Assembly (NCBI GenBank): GCA_903935095.1
Contig: CAIZQH010000022.1
Coordinates: forward strand, 34,963 to 98,962
Length of the DNA stretch: 64,000 nucleotides
Source of the DNA: an uncultured Flavobacteriales bacterium
GTDB lineage: Bacteria; Bacteroidota; Bacteroidia; Flavobacteriales_D; Crocinitomicaceae
Reading direction: 5' to 3'
Part shown: positions 35,384 through 44,731 of the stretch, piece by piece
Numbering within the stretch: position 1 is the stretch's first letter
Layout: every line of letters begins with the position of its first letter
Translations under genes and position numbers: made by a program
The notes under the pieces: generated by a model
Database searches by the model: none
What the model was told of the DNA's origin: nothing
What the model saw: only the letters and a program-made list of their open reading frames with translations

Positions 35384-38300
35384 CTAGTGCTTGATTAATT
35401 CCTTAGTATATACCCGTTGATTGGTCATAATTCTGACCAAGTAAGTACCGGCGCTCATGGATGAAAGATCCAAAAACGATTCAGCAAAAAACTGCGTCGC
35501 ATTCATTTTTTCCTGCATCAATTTTCTGCCTGATAAATCGTAGAGTTCGATCGAGGCATCGTTGTATACAGAGCCACTAACTTCAACCGTTGTGACACCG
35601 TTTGTAGGATTCGGATAAATCGCGATTTCATGAGCCAACTCCTCTTCTTTCACATCAAGTGTGAATCCAACAGAGAAATCATATCGGTGATAACTACCGA
35701 AATCACTAGGGAAAAACTCAATGTATGATCCACCTACTTTACGCAAGCGCAATTGACCTGTTGTTTCTCCTTCCACTTGATTGGAATACCAGAATCCAAG
35801 TCCGTCGTCATCAGAATCTTCGATGATAATGGAATAGCACCCTTGAGCCAAGTTAAACGTGTCCTTGTACTGAGTTTGATTCGTCAAAACATCCCGTTGG
35901 AACAAGATATTTCCAGCATGATCAACCAAGCGGTATTTGTTCTCACTCGCTTTATTGTTCGTCGTAAGCCAAATAAAGAAAGCACCATCAATGCGTTCCG
36001 GTGAGTCAAACTTAGTAGTCTTCGTACTATTTTGATTGTATTCATCTTCACCAGCAATGCCATTTACATCCGCAACCCATGCTGTAAAGGTTTGATTATT
36101 GTTAAAATCGATCCACCAATCCACATGATCTACTGGCAATTCGATCACTGCCTCTTCTAAAAACCCTAAGTTTCCCGTCCAATCATACACGATGTTAACT
36201 CCATAAGTAATCCAAGCATAAATTCGACAAGATGTCAGCGGTTGCGCACCTGTATTCTTCAATACTATGCGTGGATTTTGACAAGTCGGATTCCATTTGC
36301 TGTAGTATTCCCAGTTATTTGGGTTCAAGACATCGGAAATGGATGCGTCGTTTTGAAAATTTGGGGCTGAATACGAAATCAAATCATAAGCCGCGATGTA
36401 ATTCCCTCCTGCTTGTCCAGGATCATTTCCTGGAACTGCATTGATGGCATAATCTAGTTTCACTGTGTCGCCTGGAGTCACGTATGGTGTTAATTCAAAT
36501 TCGTGTTCCTTTACGCGGTCTCCCGGACACCAGCCCTCACGAGCATAGGGCCACGTTCCTCCTTGTCCGATATTTGGATTATCTCCACACTCTGTAGATT
36601 GCCAAATGTTCCAATTAAATCGTGGAACGCCATCCACTTTGATTTGGTGATCATTGGCTACCCATTCACAACAAGCGAAATCTCCTACCTGACCATGTCC
36701 AGACATTCTTGTTTTAATTTTGAATGTTTCGGAGGAATCCGCTAGAATAACTGGTTTTTCTTGAAGAACCACATCATTCGCCATCTGTGCAAAATTATAC
36801 GATCTAAAGTCACTCCAAATTGGCTGACGCGCATGCACATCACGCGGTGGGATTCCTTCAATGAAGGCAAATTTCAAATCGATTAATTCTTGTGTATTGT
36901 GCGCAGCAAGATCAACTAATCCTTTCAAATACATTTGGTAATCTGTGACGTCGTATTTCCAAGTAAACCCGTTTGGACCTAAATCGAATTGAATTCCATA
37001 AGGTGTAATGTAGCGTGCGATCTCCACATCTTTGATTAACTCAAAAGGAGGATTGTAACAAACGATTGGTGCATTTGATAGTTGCGTTGTAGTCGTGAAA
37101 GGTGCCTGACTAAGCACATTGTTGTTTTGATCAAACACATAGGAATTTCCTTGTTGAACTCCGACATAACTTGAGACAATATCAAAGTGTCTAAACAAAG
37201 GCATTTGGGAGAAAACGACGATTGGTTCGATGATTTTCTTTTGATTCACCACAGATGTTTGAAAAACAGCGCTACTTGCCCCTTGCCCAAACGAAAGTAA
37301 TGGCATAAAAGACTCTTGTTTGATCCCTGCTAATGGTAATTCATCAAAATGAATCATACCAAATTCAGACGGCATTAACTTAAATTGATTCGGTGATTTA
37401 TCTATAGCATAACTCAGATTATCAAAATCATAATACACTTTTAAATTCGCCCAATTCGGATGACTTGTGTCAATTTTTTTCTGATAGTTAGCTAAAATCG
37501 TTGCTTGTGAGAGCGCCACATTGTAGACTCTGAATTCATCAATACTGCCTTTCCATTTGATGGACTGATCTTTACTTGCTCCAAGAATGAAACGATGAAT
37601 ATAGCCAATGGAACGATTCAAATTAGTTCCGGAATGCCACAATTGTCCATTTTTATAAATGAACATCTCACCGGTACTTTGTTTTTTCACAAATGCCCAA
37701 TGGTTCCATTCATTATCAATTTCATTTGTCGTCATGGCTTTATTGATTCGATCGTAGCCAGTTTGATTCCCTGCATCCCAATATAAGTTGTTATTGCTCC
37801 ATGGCATGTGAATGTTCAAAATGCGATTACCAAGTGTATCATACGCTTCAAGGAAAGTGGTATTTGTTCCCGCAACTCCATTTCCTTTTACCCAACATTC
37901 GATGGTTACTTCATTTCCCATGTTTTCATCGGAATATTCGAGCATGGTGTAATTATTTCCATTCAAGGAGAGGTACCCATTTTTTCCCTGATACGATAAG
38001 GCCTGATTTGTTGAAATCGAACTTGTTTCAAAGCTCAAAGCATTCGCTGATGGAACATCGTTTTCAAAGTAAAAATCTATGACTATACTCGATACTCCAT
38101 CCCAAGTAAATGCTTGATAAAATGCTAATTCGTTCGCTCCAACAACCAATGGACTAAGTCCGCCTGGTAATCCTGTTGATGCATTATACACTTCTGTAAA
38201 ACCTGTTGAATGTAAGTTCAACAATTCGATGTCATTTGTAGCTTTCACGCGAATACTTGGGTAAAATAATTTCCCGTCAATGGCAATGTCATTTAAAAAT

Positions 38301-38854
38301 AAGCGCAAAGACTGTAAATCACCCGCTTGAACTCCTGCCTGTAACAACTGTGCTTGGGTGAGTAATAACTGAAAGCGCCCACCTTTTTCATCCGTTTTAA
38401 ATGGCCAATTTTGCATGCCGAACATGGCATTAGGTGTCGAATAACTTAATCCACTTATGGTTCTAGTCCATTCATCTCTCAAATGTGTATTTGTTTGTGT
38501 ATAAGGTACGGGGGAATAATTAATGGTGTTCGGAGAGGTCCAGTTTGATAAATAACGACTCGAATTGTTCGCAATCGAATCAAAAACTCCCGTGTGATCA
38601 AATACCCGTGTATATGTCAAGTAATCCCATTCTCCACAATCGTATTGATCCCAAGAAGTGAGTGGACTACATTTCAATTTGTAGTACATCATAACCTTTT
38701 CGAAACGCATGGTATCCAACTCTTGAGGGAACTGAAACCAAGATCGACGAGCAGTAATCGAGTCGAAGGTGAATGTCTGAACCCATGTTGTATCTTGGGA
38801 AAAAGACTGAAATCCCAGAGTTAAAAGCGAAAGAAATAGGAATAATTTACGCAT
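35384..38854 (-). CDS. PNGase F-related secreted protein with LamG-like domain and T9SS type A sorting domain
   Basis: This 1156-residue protein has a signal peptide (MRKLFLFLSLLTLGFQSFSQ). A first region with CGEWDYLTYTRVF looks like the N-terminal sandwich of peptide-N-glycosidase F. An inserted LamG/concanavalin-like domain spans about residues 305-470 (EVTIECWVKG...WNHWAFVKKQ...GSIDEFRVYNVALS). The PNGase F C-terminal sandwich follows, with SGHGQVGDFACCEWV, GGTWPYAREGWCPGD and conserved cysteines. The end is a sorting domain (IAIYPNPTNGVTTVEV). PNGase F releases N-glycans from glycoproteins; activity here is uncertain because I cannot align the catalytic Asp/Glu residues by eye. The ATG at 38854 is preferred over a GTG at 38896 that weakens the signal. 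Confidence 0.82.
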   Translation of the reverse strand: MRKLFLFLSLLTLGFQSFSQDTTWVQTFTFDSITARRSWFQFPQELDTMRFEKVMMYYKLKCSPLTSWDQYDCGEWDYLTYTRVFDHTGVFDSIANNSSRYLSNWTSPNTINYSPVPYTQTNTHLRDEWTRTISGLSYSTPNAMFGMQNWPFKTDEKGGRFQLLLTQAQLLQAGVQAGDLQSLRLFLNDIAIDGKLFYPSIRVKATNDIELLNLHSTGFTEVYNASTGLPGGLSPLVVGANELAFYQAFTWDGVSSIVIDFYFENDVPSANALSFETSSISTNQALSYQGKNGYLSLNGNNYTMLEYSDENMGNEVTIECWVKGNGVAGTNTTFLEAYDTLGNRILNIHMPWSNNNLYWDAGNQTGYDRINKAMTTNEIDNEWNHWAFVKKQSTGEMFIYKNGQLWHSGTNLNRSIGYIHRFILGASKDQSIKWKGSIDEFRVYNVALSQATILANYQKKIDTSHPNWANLKVYYDFDNLSYAIDKSPNQFKLMPSEFGMIHFDELPLAGIKQESFMPLLSFGQGASSAVFQTSVVNQKKIIEPIVVFSQMPLFRHFDIVSSYVGVQQGNSYVFDQNNNVLSQAPFTTTTQLSNAPIVCYNPPFELIKDVEIARYITPYGIQFDLGPNGFTWKYDVTDYQMYLKGLVDLAAHNTQELIDLKFAFIEGIPPRDVHARQPIWSDFRSYNFAQMANDVVLQEKPVILADSSETFKIKTRMSGHGQVGDFACCEWVANDHQIKVDGVPRFNWNIWQSTECGDNPNIGQGGTWPYAREGWCPGDRVKEHEFELTPYVTPGDTVKLDYAINAVPGNDPGQAGGNYIAAYDLISYSAPNFQNDASISDVLNPNNWEYYSKWNPTCQNPRIVLKNTGAQPLTSCRIYAWITYGVNIVYDWTGNLGFLEEAVIELPVDHVDWWIDFNNNQTFTAWVADVNGIAGEDEYNQNSTKTTKFDSPERIDGAFFIWLTTNNKASENKYRLVDHAGNILFQRDVLTNQTQYKDTFNLAQGCYSIIIEDSDDDGLGFWYSNQVEGETTGQLRLRKVGGSYIEFFPSDFGSYHRYDFSVGFTLDVKEEELAHEIAIYPNPTNGVTTVEVSGSVYNDASIELYDLSGRKLMQEKMNATQFFAESFLDLSSMSAGTYLVRIMTNQRVYTKELIKH

Positions 38855-38907
38855 ATGTTTTGATTTGAGAGTCCTAAAATACGCATAAGTCGACACGTAA
38901 AAAAATC

Positions 38908-39603
38908 TCAGATTTCTAAAGACTCATTTGGATTTAAAACGAGGATTTCTTGGGTGTTTGAAAATGTGCGTTTAGACAAAGCAGCAACAATTCCTTTTTG
39001 GATTTTCGCTTCGTCATGTGTCGAAATAACCGTTTTAACATTCAATTGTTCAGCTAATTGAAGTGCTTTATTCAAACCTAAATTTACGGTTCCACCCAAG
39101 TAAAACGGTAGTTCGTAGGTTGTAACCGTTGTGAGTAAAACGCTTGCTTCCTTATCTTGAACAATTTTTCTTGTCCCGTGAGGCGCGTAACACATGCTAG
39201 AAATACCGTCTGAAATTAAATATGCATGATGGACTAAATCAAAAAAACCAGTTTTTGAGATCTTTTGTATCTGAAATGGAGCATCTGAAGGCGAGATGAA
39301 CTGTTTGAAATGTCCCCATTTTTGAATTTTTCGTTGGATAACAGACAAACATATTACCGGGATTTCAGAAGATAATTTCATTAATGTTTCCTTGTCACAA
39401 TGATCTGTGAAAGGATGAGAAATAAAAATAAAATCAGGACGGGGTAATTCGAAAACTTCAGGCTGTTTATCCAAATGGTATTGGGTAGAAAAACGGGGAT
39501 GAAAATCTACTTGACTTTCAGAAAACCATGGATCGACCAGAATCTTCAGCCCATTTATTTCCCAGAGCCAAGAACTATCCGCATTCAACTTGGTGATTTT
39601 CAT
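38908..39603 (-). CDS. MBL-fold metallo-hydrolase
   Basis: A 231-residue cytoplasmic protein of the metallo-beta-lactamase fold, UlaG/YcjG-like branch. The zinc motif HxxxDH is seen as H63-P-F-T-D67-H68, the early segment LKILVDPWF is the typical strand with Asp, and later histidines occur in LVHHAYLI and VISTHDEAK. No substrate can be named. It lies 5 nt downstream of accD and appears to be the last gene of the accD transcript. Confidence 0.83.
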   Translation of the reverse strand: MKITKLNADSSWLWEINGLKILVDPWFSESQVDFHPRFSTQYHLDKQPEVFELPRPDFIFISHPFTDHCDKETLMKLSSEIPVICLSVIQRKIQKWGHFKQFISPSDAPFQIQKISKTGFFDLVHHAYLISDGISSMCYAPHGTRKIVQDKEASVLLTTVTTYELPFYLGGTVNLGLNKALQLAEQLNVKTVISTHDEAKIQKGIVAALSKRTFSNTQEILVLNPNESLEI

Positions 39604-39608
39604 GAGGT

Positions 39609-40454
39609 CTAGCTCATGAACATCTTAATCGAAAGGCTTAATTTTTCCTTGATTTCTGTGCGGTCAACAATAAAATCAAGGAATCCATGCTCCAATAAAA
39701 ACTCAGAAGTCTGGAATCCATCTGGTAAATCGCGTCCAATTGTTTCTTTCACCACACGTGGTCCAGCAAAAGCAATCAGGGCTCCCGGTTCGGCGATGTT
39801 GATGTCACCAAGCATCGCAAAAGAAGCGGTTACACCGCCTGTTGTTGGATCAGTCAGATAGGAAATGTACGGCAACTTCGCCTCGGATAATTGTCCAAGT
39901 TTTCCGGAAACTTTTGCCATTTGCATCAAGGAATAACCAGCCTCCATCATACGAGCACCTCCAGATTTAGAGATGATCATGAATGCCGCATTCGTTTTAA
40001 TGGCTTCATCAATTCCACGGACAATTTTTTCTCCCATAACGGAACCCATAGACCCTCCAATAAATTGAAAATCCATAGCAGAAATAACTAATTTTTGTCC
40101 ATTAATGGTGCCTTTGGCCGTTCGAACAGCATCTTTCAATCCCGTTGCTTTTTGTGTCGCAGAAACACGATCCACATACTTTTTGGTATCCGTAAATTTA
40201 AGCGGGTCACCGGATATTAAATCGGCTGCAATTTCTTTGTATTTCCCATCATCAAAAATCAATTGAAAATACTCTTCAGAGCCGATGCGTTCGTGATGCG
40301 AACAACGATCACACACGTAATTGTTTTTTTCCAAGTCATCACTGGTAAACAGTGTTTTACAATTAGAACAGCGGACCCAAAGTCCTTCCGGAACTTCTTT
40401 CTTATCGATCGTTGCTGTGGTAATTCCTTCCTTACTTCGTTTAAACCAAGACAT
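39609..40454 (-). CDS. accD: Acetyl-CoA carboxylase carboxyltransferase subunit beta
   Basis: AccD with AccA transfers the carboxyl group from biotin to acetyl-CoA, the first step of fatty-acid synthesis. The 281-residue protein has the N-terminal zinc ribbon C29-x2-C32-x15-C48-x2-C51 and the crotonase-like core with [28 protein letters not shown] and [17 protein letters not shown] chose the ATG at 40454 ([10 protein letters not shown], the usual AccD start) over a TTG three codons upstream. fbaA lies 11 nt upstream on the same strand, so fbaA-accD-MBL form a likely operon. fabI, another gene of the pathway, is 5 kb away. Confidence 0.97.
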   Translation of the reverse strand: MSWFKRSKEGITTATIDKKEVPEGLWVRCSNCKTLFTSDDLEKNNYVCDRCSHHERIGSEEYFQLIFDDGKYKEIAADLISGDPLKFTDTKKYVDRVSATQKATGLKDAVRTAKGTINGQKLVISAMDFQFIGGSMGSVMGEKIVRGIDEAIKTNAAFMIISKSGGARMMEAGYSLMQMAKVSGKLGQLSEAKLPYISYLTDPTTGGVTASFAMLGDINIAEPGALIAFAGPRVVKETIGRDLPDGFQTSEFLLEHGFLDFIVDRTEIKEKLSLSIKMFMS

Positions 40455-40464
40455 TTCTTTCAAT

Positions 40465-41532
40465 TTAAAGTGTGTTTATATTGTTTAAATCCTCAAATGA
40501 TTTAGTAAGGCGTTTGATAAATGTCAATTCACCTTCTCGCATCCATTTTCTTGGATCGTAGTATTTTTTATTCGGGATATCATCCCCATCGGGATTCCCA
40601 ATTTGCGTACGAAGATAATTCATTTTTTCTGCAACGTAATCACGCACACCTTCTGTGAAGGCAAATTGCAAGTCCGTATCGATGTTCATTTTCACCACAC
40701 CATAACCAATTGCTTCACGAATTTCCTCCACAGTTGAACCAGAGCCACCATGAAAAACAAAATCAATTGGATTTGGTCCTGTTTGGAATTTTTCTTGAAT
40801 AAATTCTTGTGAATTTTTCAAGATAATCGGTGTCAATTGAACATTTCCTGGTTTATACACACCGTGAACATTCCCAAAAGCTGCCGCAATCGTAAATCGT
40901 GGACTAATTTTCATCAACTCTTCGTATGCGTATGCAACTTCTTCAGGTTGCGTATACAATTTGGCATTATCCACATCTGAATTGTCTACTCCATCCTCCT
41001 CTCCACCCGTTATTCCTAATTCAATTTCGAGCGTCATTCCCATTTTGGACATGCGCTCTAAGTACATTTTACAGATATCTAAATTCTCAACCAATGATTC
41101 TTCACTTAAATCAATCATGTGTGAGCTATAAAGTGGTTTTCCCGTTTCTTTAAAAAACTGTTCGCCAGCAGTTAATAATCCATCAATCCACGGAAGCAAG
41201 TTCTTTGCGCAATGGTCGGTATGCAAAATGATCGTTGCACCATAAGCTTCTGCCAAGGCGTGCACATGTTTTGCTCCGGCCACCCCACCTAAAATCGCTG
41301 CTTTTTCGTTTTCATTGGAAAGCGCTTTTCCAGCAAAATACATGCATCCGCCATTTGAAAACTGAATGATTGCCGGCGCATTTAACTTCGCCGCTGCCTC
41401 CATGACTCCATTCACCGTACTGGAACTAGTAACATTTACAGCTGGAAGGGCAAATCCTTTTTCCTTAGCCAGTCTAAAGATTGCTTGAACCTCATCTCCT
41501 GACGCTACTCCTGATTTAATTAAATTAGTCAT
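40465..41532 (-). CDS. fbaA: Class II fructose-bisphosphate aldolase
   Basis: FbaA cleaves fructose 1,6-bisphosphate in glycolysis and makes it in gluconeogenesis. The 355-residue protein has the zinc-site motif [33 protein letters not shown] with metal-binding glutamates, [15 protein letters not shown], and the phosphate-binding [12 protein letters not shown] and [12 protein letters not shown]. The frame is open 177 nt further upstream, but those 59 residues (Cys/Phe-rich) are not found in aldolases and cross the promoter, so the ATG at 41532 is used. A TACTTTTG box on the minus strand ends 20 nt before this ATG. Confidence 0.96.
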   Translation of the reverse strand: MTNLIKSGVASGDEVQAIFRLAKEKGFALPAVNVTSSSTVNGVMEAAAKLNAPAIIQFSNGGCMYFAGKALSNENEKAAILGGVAGAKHVHALAEAYGATIILHTDHCAKNLLPWIDGLLTAGEQFFKETGKPLYSSHMIDLSEESLVENLDICKMYLERMSKMGMTLEIELGITGGEEDGVDNSDVDNAKLYTQPEEVAYAYEELMKISPRFTIAAAFGNVHGVYKPGNVQLTPIILKNSQEFIQEKFQTGPNPIDFVFHGGSGSTVEEIREAIGYGVVKMNIDTDLQFAFTEGVRDYVAEKMNYLRTQIGNPDGDDIPNKKYYDPRKWMREGELTFIKRLTKSFEDLNNINTL

Positions 41533-41552
41533 GTTGTTGTTGATTGATGGGG

Positions 41553-41560
41553 CAAAAGTA
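41553..41560 (-). promoter_or_regulatory. -7 promoter box (TACTTTTG) of fbaA
   Basis: TACTTTTG on the minus strand is a full TAnnTTTG match 20 nt before the fbaA ATG. No TTG lies at the expected upstream distance. Confidence 0.5.
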
Positions 41561-41620
41561 GTAAAATTAGGGGAAATGCCTTTAAGTTTTATGGGATGCC
41601 GAGTGCAAAAGATTGTAACT

Positions 41621-41634
41621 GAGGTGGTCACCTC
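41621..41634. promoter_or_regulatory. Inverted repeat GAGGTG-GT-CACCTC between fbaA and the 49-residue gene
   Basis: Two perfect 6-bp arms separated by 2 bp lie about 60 nt upstream of the fbaA -7 box in the divergent intergenic region. The short spacing and lack of a T tract speak for a dimeric protein-binding site rather than a terminator. No regulator can be named. Confidence 0.35.
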
Positions 41635-41713
41635 TATGCATGAACAAAAAAATAAATGTGAAATACAATAAACAAAGAATCTGAACGTTATTGAGGAAAC
41701 ATTTAACAAGCCT

Positions 41714-41863
41714 ATGGTTCAAAAAAATTACTCCGAAACATTAGTGAAAAATGAAGCGAAGTTCCAACCTTCAAATGCTGTTCTACACTTTATCCTGAGT
41801 TATAGCAAGTCCTTAGAAGTAAAAAAACTTAAAAACCACAAAGTCTTCATTTGCAAAAACTAA
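41714..41863 (+). CDS. 49-residue conserved-looking small protein
   Basis: ATG at 41714 to TAA at 41861-41863 encodes 49 residues: a polar start (MVQKNYSETLVKNEAKFQ), then SNAVLHFILSYSKSLEVKK and a short strand-like end LKNHKVFICKN. From memory, many Bacteroidota have small proteins ending in a similar FLLNYSKSLEV...KN pattern; I cannot check this. The stop is followed at once by a strong terminator whose A tract begins inside the stop codon, which strongly suggests a real transcript. The gene is divergent from fbaA. There is no signal peptide or membrane span. The function is unknown. Confidence 0.65.
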   Translation: MVQKNYSETLVKNEAKFQPSNAVLHFILSYSKSLEVKKLKNHKVFICKN

Positions 41864-41888
41864 AAAAAGCGCTTAGGCGCTTTTTTTT
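41862..41888. terminator. Bidirectional terminator between the 49-residue gene and the DUF1801 gene
   Basis: A7-GCGC, loop TTAG, GCGC-T8 forms an 11-bp hairpin with T tracts on either strand. It overlaps the stop codons of both convergent genes, so it serves both. Confidence 0.9.
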
Positions 41889-42222
41889 ATGCGTTCAATT
41901 TTATATCGATGAATTTCTGAATTAATTCCAAGGGTAATTCTTCCTTCAACGGTAATTGAATGGATCCTTTAGAAAATTTATAGCCCTTCAATTCTTCACT
42001 CAATTCTTTGATTGGACCTGCTCCTGGATAGAATCCAATGTGCTTCGCATACCCCGCATAATGCATGAAATTTTTTCCATTCCGTTTAAAAGTTGGAATC
42101 CCGTAATTCTTCGTTTCTTCTAGTCCCTCAACGGATTTCATTATAAAGGAACGAAGTGCTAACAGTTTTTCCTGAGTCTCTTTCGGAAAGGACTTGATAT
42201 GTGCTGCTACTTCTGGATGCAT
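41887..42222 (-). CDS. DUF1801 (YdhG-like) family protein
   Basis: The 111-residue protein has the compact fold of this family, with ETKNYGIPTFKRNGKNFMHYAGY and HIGFYPGAGPIKEL as typical segments and SIQLPLKEELPLELI near the end. It is soluble, without signal peptide. It follows the SRPBCC gene by 6 nt and ends in a terminator, giving a two-gene operon. The molecular function is unknown; relatives are sometimes called iron chaperones by analogy to frataxin. Confidence 0.85.
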   Translation of the reverse strand: MHPEVAAHIKSFPKETQEKLLALRSFIMKSVEGLEETKNYGIPTFKRNGKNFMHYAGYAKHIGFYPGAGPIKELSEELKGYKFSKGSIQLPLKEELPLELIQKFIDIKLNA

Positions 42223-42228
42223 GTTTTT

Positions 42229-42642
42229 CTACTCTTCGCAGTAGGATTTAAATTGATTCAATATCGCTTGCCATCCCGCTTGTTGCAATTCTAGGGTGTT
42301 TTCGGACTCTGGATGAAATCGTTCTGTAACATGAGTGGATAAACCCAAGTCGGAAAATTCAACCTCCCATTTGCGTCCATCACCAAGTGTAATTGCTAAA
42401 AACTCCTGATCTTCAATCTGATCATATTTCCCTTGAAAATCGAATCCTTCTGAACCATCCACTGCTTCCATTCGAAAAGAAAAGGCATTACCTTTTTGTA
42501 GATCGATACGTGCGGACGGACAACACCAGGACTTATGTGCAAAATTCCATTTTGTCACATGCTCACTTGTGGTCCATTTCTCCCAAACTTCTTGGATTGG
42601 GGCCTCAATCATTGCTTCTACTTCAATCCATTCTTGTTCCAT
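42229..42642 (-). CDS. SRPBCC (AHSA1-like) domain protein
   Basis: A 137-residue START/Bet v1-like fold protein: the strand-helix start WIEVEAMIEAPIQEVWEKWTTSEHVTKWNF and the end HVTERFHPESENTLELQQAGWQAILNQF are typical of the AHSA1 subgroup, which binds hydrophobic ligands. I chose the ATG at 42642; an earlier start at 42693 would extend upstream across the promoter. It is co-transcribed with DUF1801 and divergent from uvrB. The ligand is unknown. Confidence 0.87.
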   Translation of the reverse strand: MEQEWIEVEAMIEAPIQEVWEKWTTSEHVTKWNFAHKSWCCPSARIDLQKGNAFSFRMEAVDGSEGFDFQGKYDQIEDQEFLAITLGDGRKWEVEFSDLGLSTHVTERFHPESENTLELQQAGWQAILNQFKSYCEE

Positions 42643-42646
42643 AAAA

Positions 42647-42676
42647 CAAAGATAGGAAAAGTGTGAATTCAGGCAA
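42647..42676 (-). promoter_or_regulatory. Promoter of the SRPBCC-DUF1801 operon (TTG-N19-TATCTTTG)
   Basis: On the minus strand TTG (42676-42674), a 19-nt spacer and TATCTTTG (42654-42647) match both promoter elements. Four T residues separate the -7 box from the ATG at 42642, predicting a leaderless mRNA. Confidence 0.75.
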
Positions 42677-42693
42677 GGCTTCGTGATATTCAT

Positions 42694-42701
42694 TACATTT
42701 G
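42694..42701 (+). promoter_or_regulatory. -7 promoter box (TACATTTG) of uvrB
   Basis: TACATTTG matches TAnnTTTG and ends 6 nt before the uvrB ATG. Its upstream contact region would overlap the -33 box of the divergent SRPBCC promoter at 42674-42676. No clear TTG is found for this direction. Confidence 0.5.
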
Positions 42702-42707
42702 TAGGAC

Positions 42708-44729
42708 ATGGAATTCCAACTCGTTTCTGATTTCAAGCCAACAGGTGATCAACCAGAGGCCATTCGACAATTAGTCGCAGGATTAAATGCGGGCGTTACG
42801 GATCAAACCTTACTCGGAGTGACGGGAAGCGGTAAAACATTTACGATAGCGAATGTCATTCAGCAATTACAGCGTCCGACCCTCGTTCTCTCCCACAACA
42901 AAACCTTAGCTGCCCAATTATACGGTGAATTCAAGCAATTCTTTCCGGAGAATTCCATCGAATATTTTGTTTCCTACTACGATTATTACCAACCGGAGGC
43001 GTATTTGCCGACAACGGGGGTTTACATTGAAAAGGACTTGCAAATCAACGATGAAATTGAAAAACTTCGCTTATCTGCAACCTCTGCCCTGCTATCTGGA
43101 CGCAAAGATGTATTGGTCGTCGCCTCTGTTTCGTGTATTTATGGTATCGGAAATCCACAGGAATTCCGAGAGAGTATTTTGCACTTGACCGTCGGACAAT
43201 CCGTCGCAAGAAATAAATTTCTATTCAGACTGGTTGAGAACTTGTATCAGCGCGCTGGAGATAAATTTGAACGCGGCATGTTTCGCGCCATCGGAGAAAC
43301 GGTAGACATCTACCTCGCCTATGCTGATTATGCGATTCGAATCGGTTTTTGGGGAGATGAAATTGAAACCATTTCCTCCATTGATCCTGAAACTAGCGAA
43401 CGCATCGAAACATTCAAGGAAATTGATATTTTCCCCGCTAATCTTTTCGTTTCTAGTCCAGATAATACACGTCAAGCGATTGAACAAATACAGGACGATT
43501 TGGTCGTTCAAGTTCAAAACTTCAAAGAGGATGGGAAATTAGAGGAGTCAAAGCGACTCGATGAACGCGTGAACTATGACCTAGAAATGATTCGAGAGCT
43601 GGGTTATTGTTCTGGAATCGAAAATTACTCCAGGTATTTCGATCGACGTCAACCTGGAGAACGTCCTTTCTGCTTACTCGATTATTTTCCAGATGATTTT
43701 CTCCTTGTAATTGATGAAAGTCACGTGACCTTACCTCAAGTACGCGGAATGTACGCTGGTGATCGTGCACGGAAAACCAATTTGATTGACTACGGTTTCC
43801 GCCTTCAAGCAGCTATCGACAATCGTCCGTTGAAGTTTGAAGAATTCGAGGGATTCTTGAACAATACGATTTATGTTTCGGCAACTCCGGCAGATTATGA
43901 AATGCAACGCTCCGAAGGAATCATGGTGCAGCAGTTAATTCGTCCAACCGGACTTTTAGACCCTGTCATCGAAGTTCATCCGTCCAAACATCAAATTGAC
44001 CATTTAATGGGGGCGATTCAAGAGCGCATTGCTGTTAAAGAACGTATTCTCGTGACAACCTTGACCAAAAGGATGGCAGAGGAATTACAAAAATACTTAG
44101 ACAAACTTGGAATCCTTTGTCGCTATATTCATAGTGAAATCGATACGATTGAACGCGTTGAAATTCTACGTCAGTTAAGACTTGGTGATTTCGATGTCCT
44201 GATTGGTGTGAACTTGCTTCGTGAAGGACTTGACCTTCCCGAGGTTTCCTTGGTGGTGATTTTGGATGCCGATAAAGAAGGATTCCTTCGAAATGAACGT
44301 TCATTGGTACAAACCGTTGGACGCGCCGCGAGAAATGTCAATGGAAAAGTACTGATGTACGCTGATAAAATGACGGAGTCCATGCGTCGAACGATTTCTG
44401 AAACAGAACGAAGAAGATCGATGCAAATCGCCTATAACCTAGAACATGGTTTAGTTCCAACTGCCTTGAATAAATCCAAAGAAAAAATCATGGAATCGAC
44501 GAAAGTTGCGGATGGGGACACTGCCAGTCGACAGTTAAAGTATACGCAAGCAGCTCAAGCACAATTGGCTGCGGAACCGGTACAGACGTATTTGAATCCA
44601 AAGGAATTGGAGGCGAGATTGAAAGCAACGAAAAAAGCCATGGAAAAGGCAGCAAAAGAACTTGATTTCATTGAAGCAGCGAGATTCCGCGACCAGTTAA
44701 AAGAATTAGAAAAACAACTTAAAAAATAA
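42708..44729 (+). CDS. uvrB: UvrABC excision repair helicase subunit UvrB
   Basis: UvrB verifies DNA damage in nucleotide excision repair. The 673-residue protein has Walker A GVTGSGKTFT near residue 40, the beta-hairpin region YYDYYQPEAYLPTTGVYIEKD, the Walker B-like VIDESHVTLPQ, helicase motifs GVNLLREGLDLPE and QTVGRAARN, and the C-terminal UVR domain (KAAKELDFIEAARFRDQ) that binds UvrC. The length is typical. A DUF3817 membrane protein gene follows 2 nt later. Confidence 0.98.
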   Translation: MEFQLVSDFKPTGDQPEAIRQLVAGLNAGVTDQTLLGVTGSGKTFTIANVIQQLQRPTLVLSHNKTLAAQLYGEFKQFFPENSIEYFVSYYDYYQPEAYLPTTGVYIEKDLQINDEIEKLRLSATSALLSGRKDVLVVASVSCIYGIGNPQEFRESILHLTVGQSVARNKFLFRLVENLYQRAGDKFERGMFRAIGETVDIYLAYADYAIRIGFWGDEIETISSIDPETSERIETFKEIDIFPANLFVSSPDNTRQAIEQIQDDLVVQVQNFKEDGKLEESKRLDERVNYDLEMIRELGYCSGIENYSRYFDRRQPGERPFCLLDYFPDDFLLVIDESHVTLPQVRGMYAGDRARKTNLIDYGFRLQAAIDNRPLKFEEFEGFLNNTIYVSATPADYEMQRSEGIMVQQLIRPTGLLDPVIEVHPSKHQIDHLMGAIQERIAVKERILVTTLTKRMAEELQKYLDKLGILCRYIHSEIDTIERVEILRQLRLGDFDVLIGVNLLREGLDLPEVSLVVILDADKEGFLRNERSLVQTVGRAARNVNGKVLMYADKMTESMRRTISETERRRSMQIAYNLEHGLVPTALNKSKEKIMESTKVADGDTASRQLKYTQAAQAQLAAEPVQTYLNPKELEARLKATKKAMEKAAKELDFIEAARFRDQLKELEKQLKK

Positions 44730-44731
44730 GT

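Noticed and set aside
41533..41709. 59-residue N-terminal extension of fructose-bisphosphate aldolase
   Set aside because: The extra residues are Cys/Phe-rich, unlike aldolases, and cross the -7 box and the inverted repeat.
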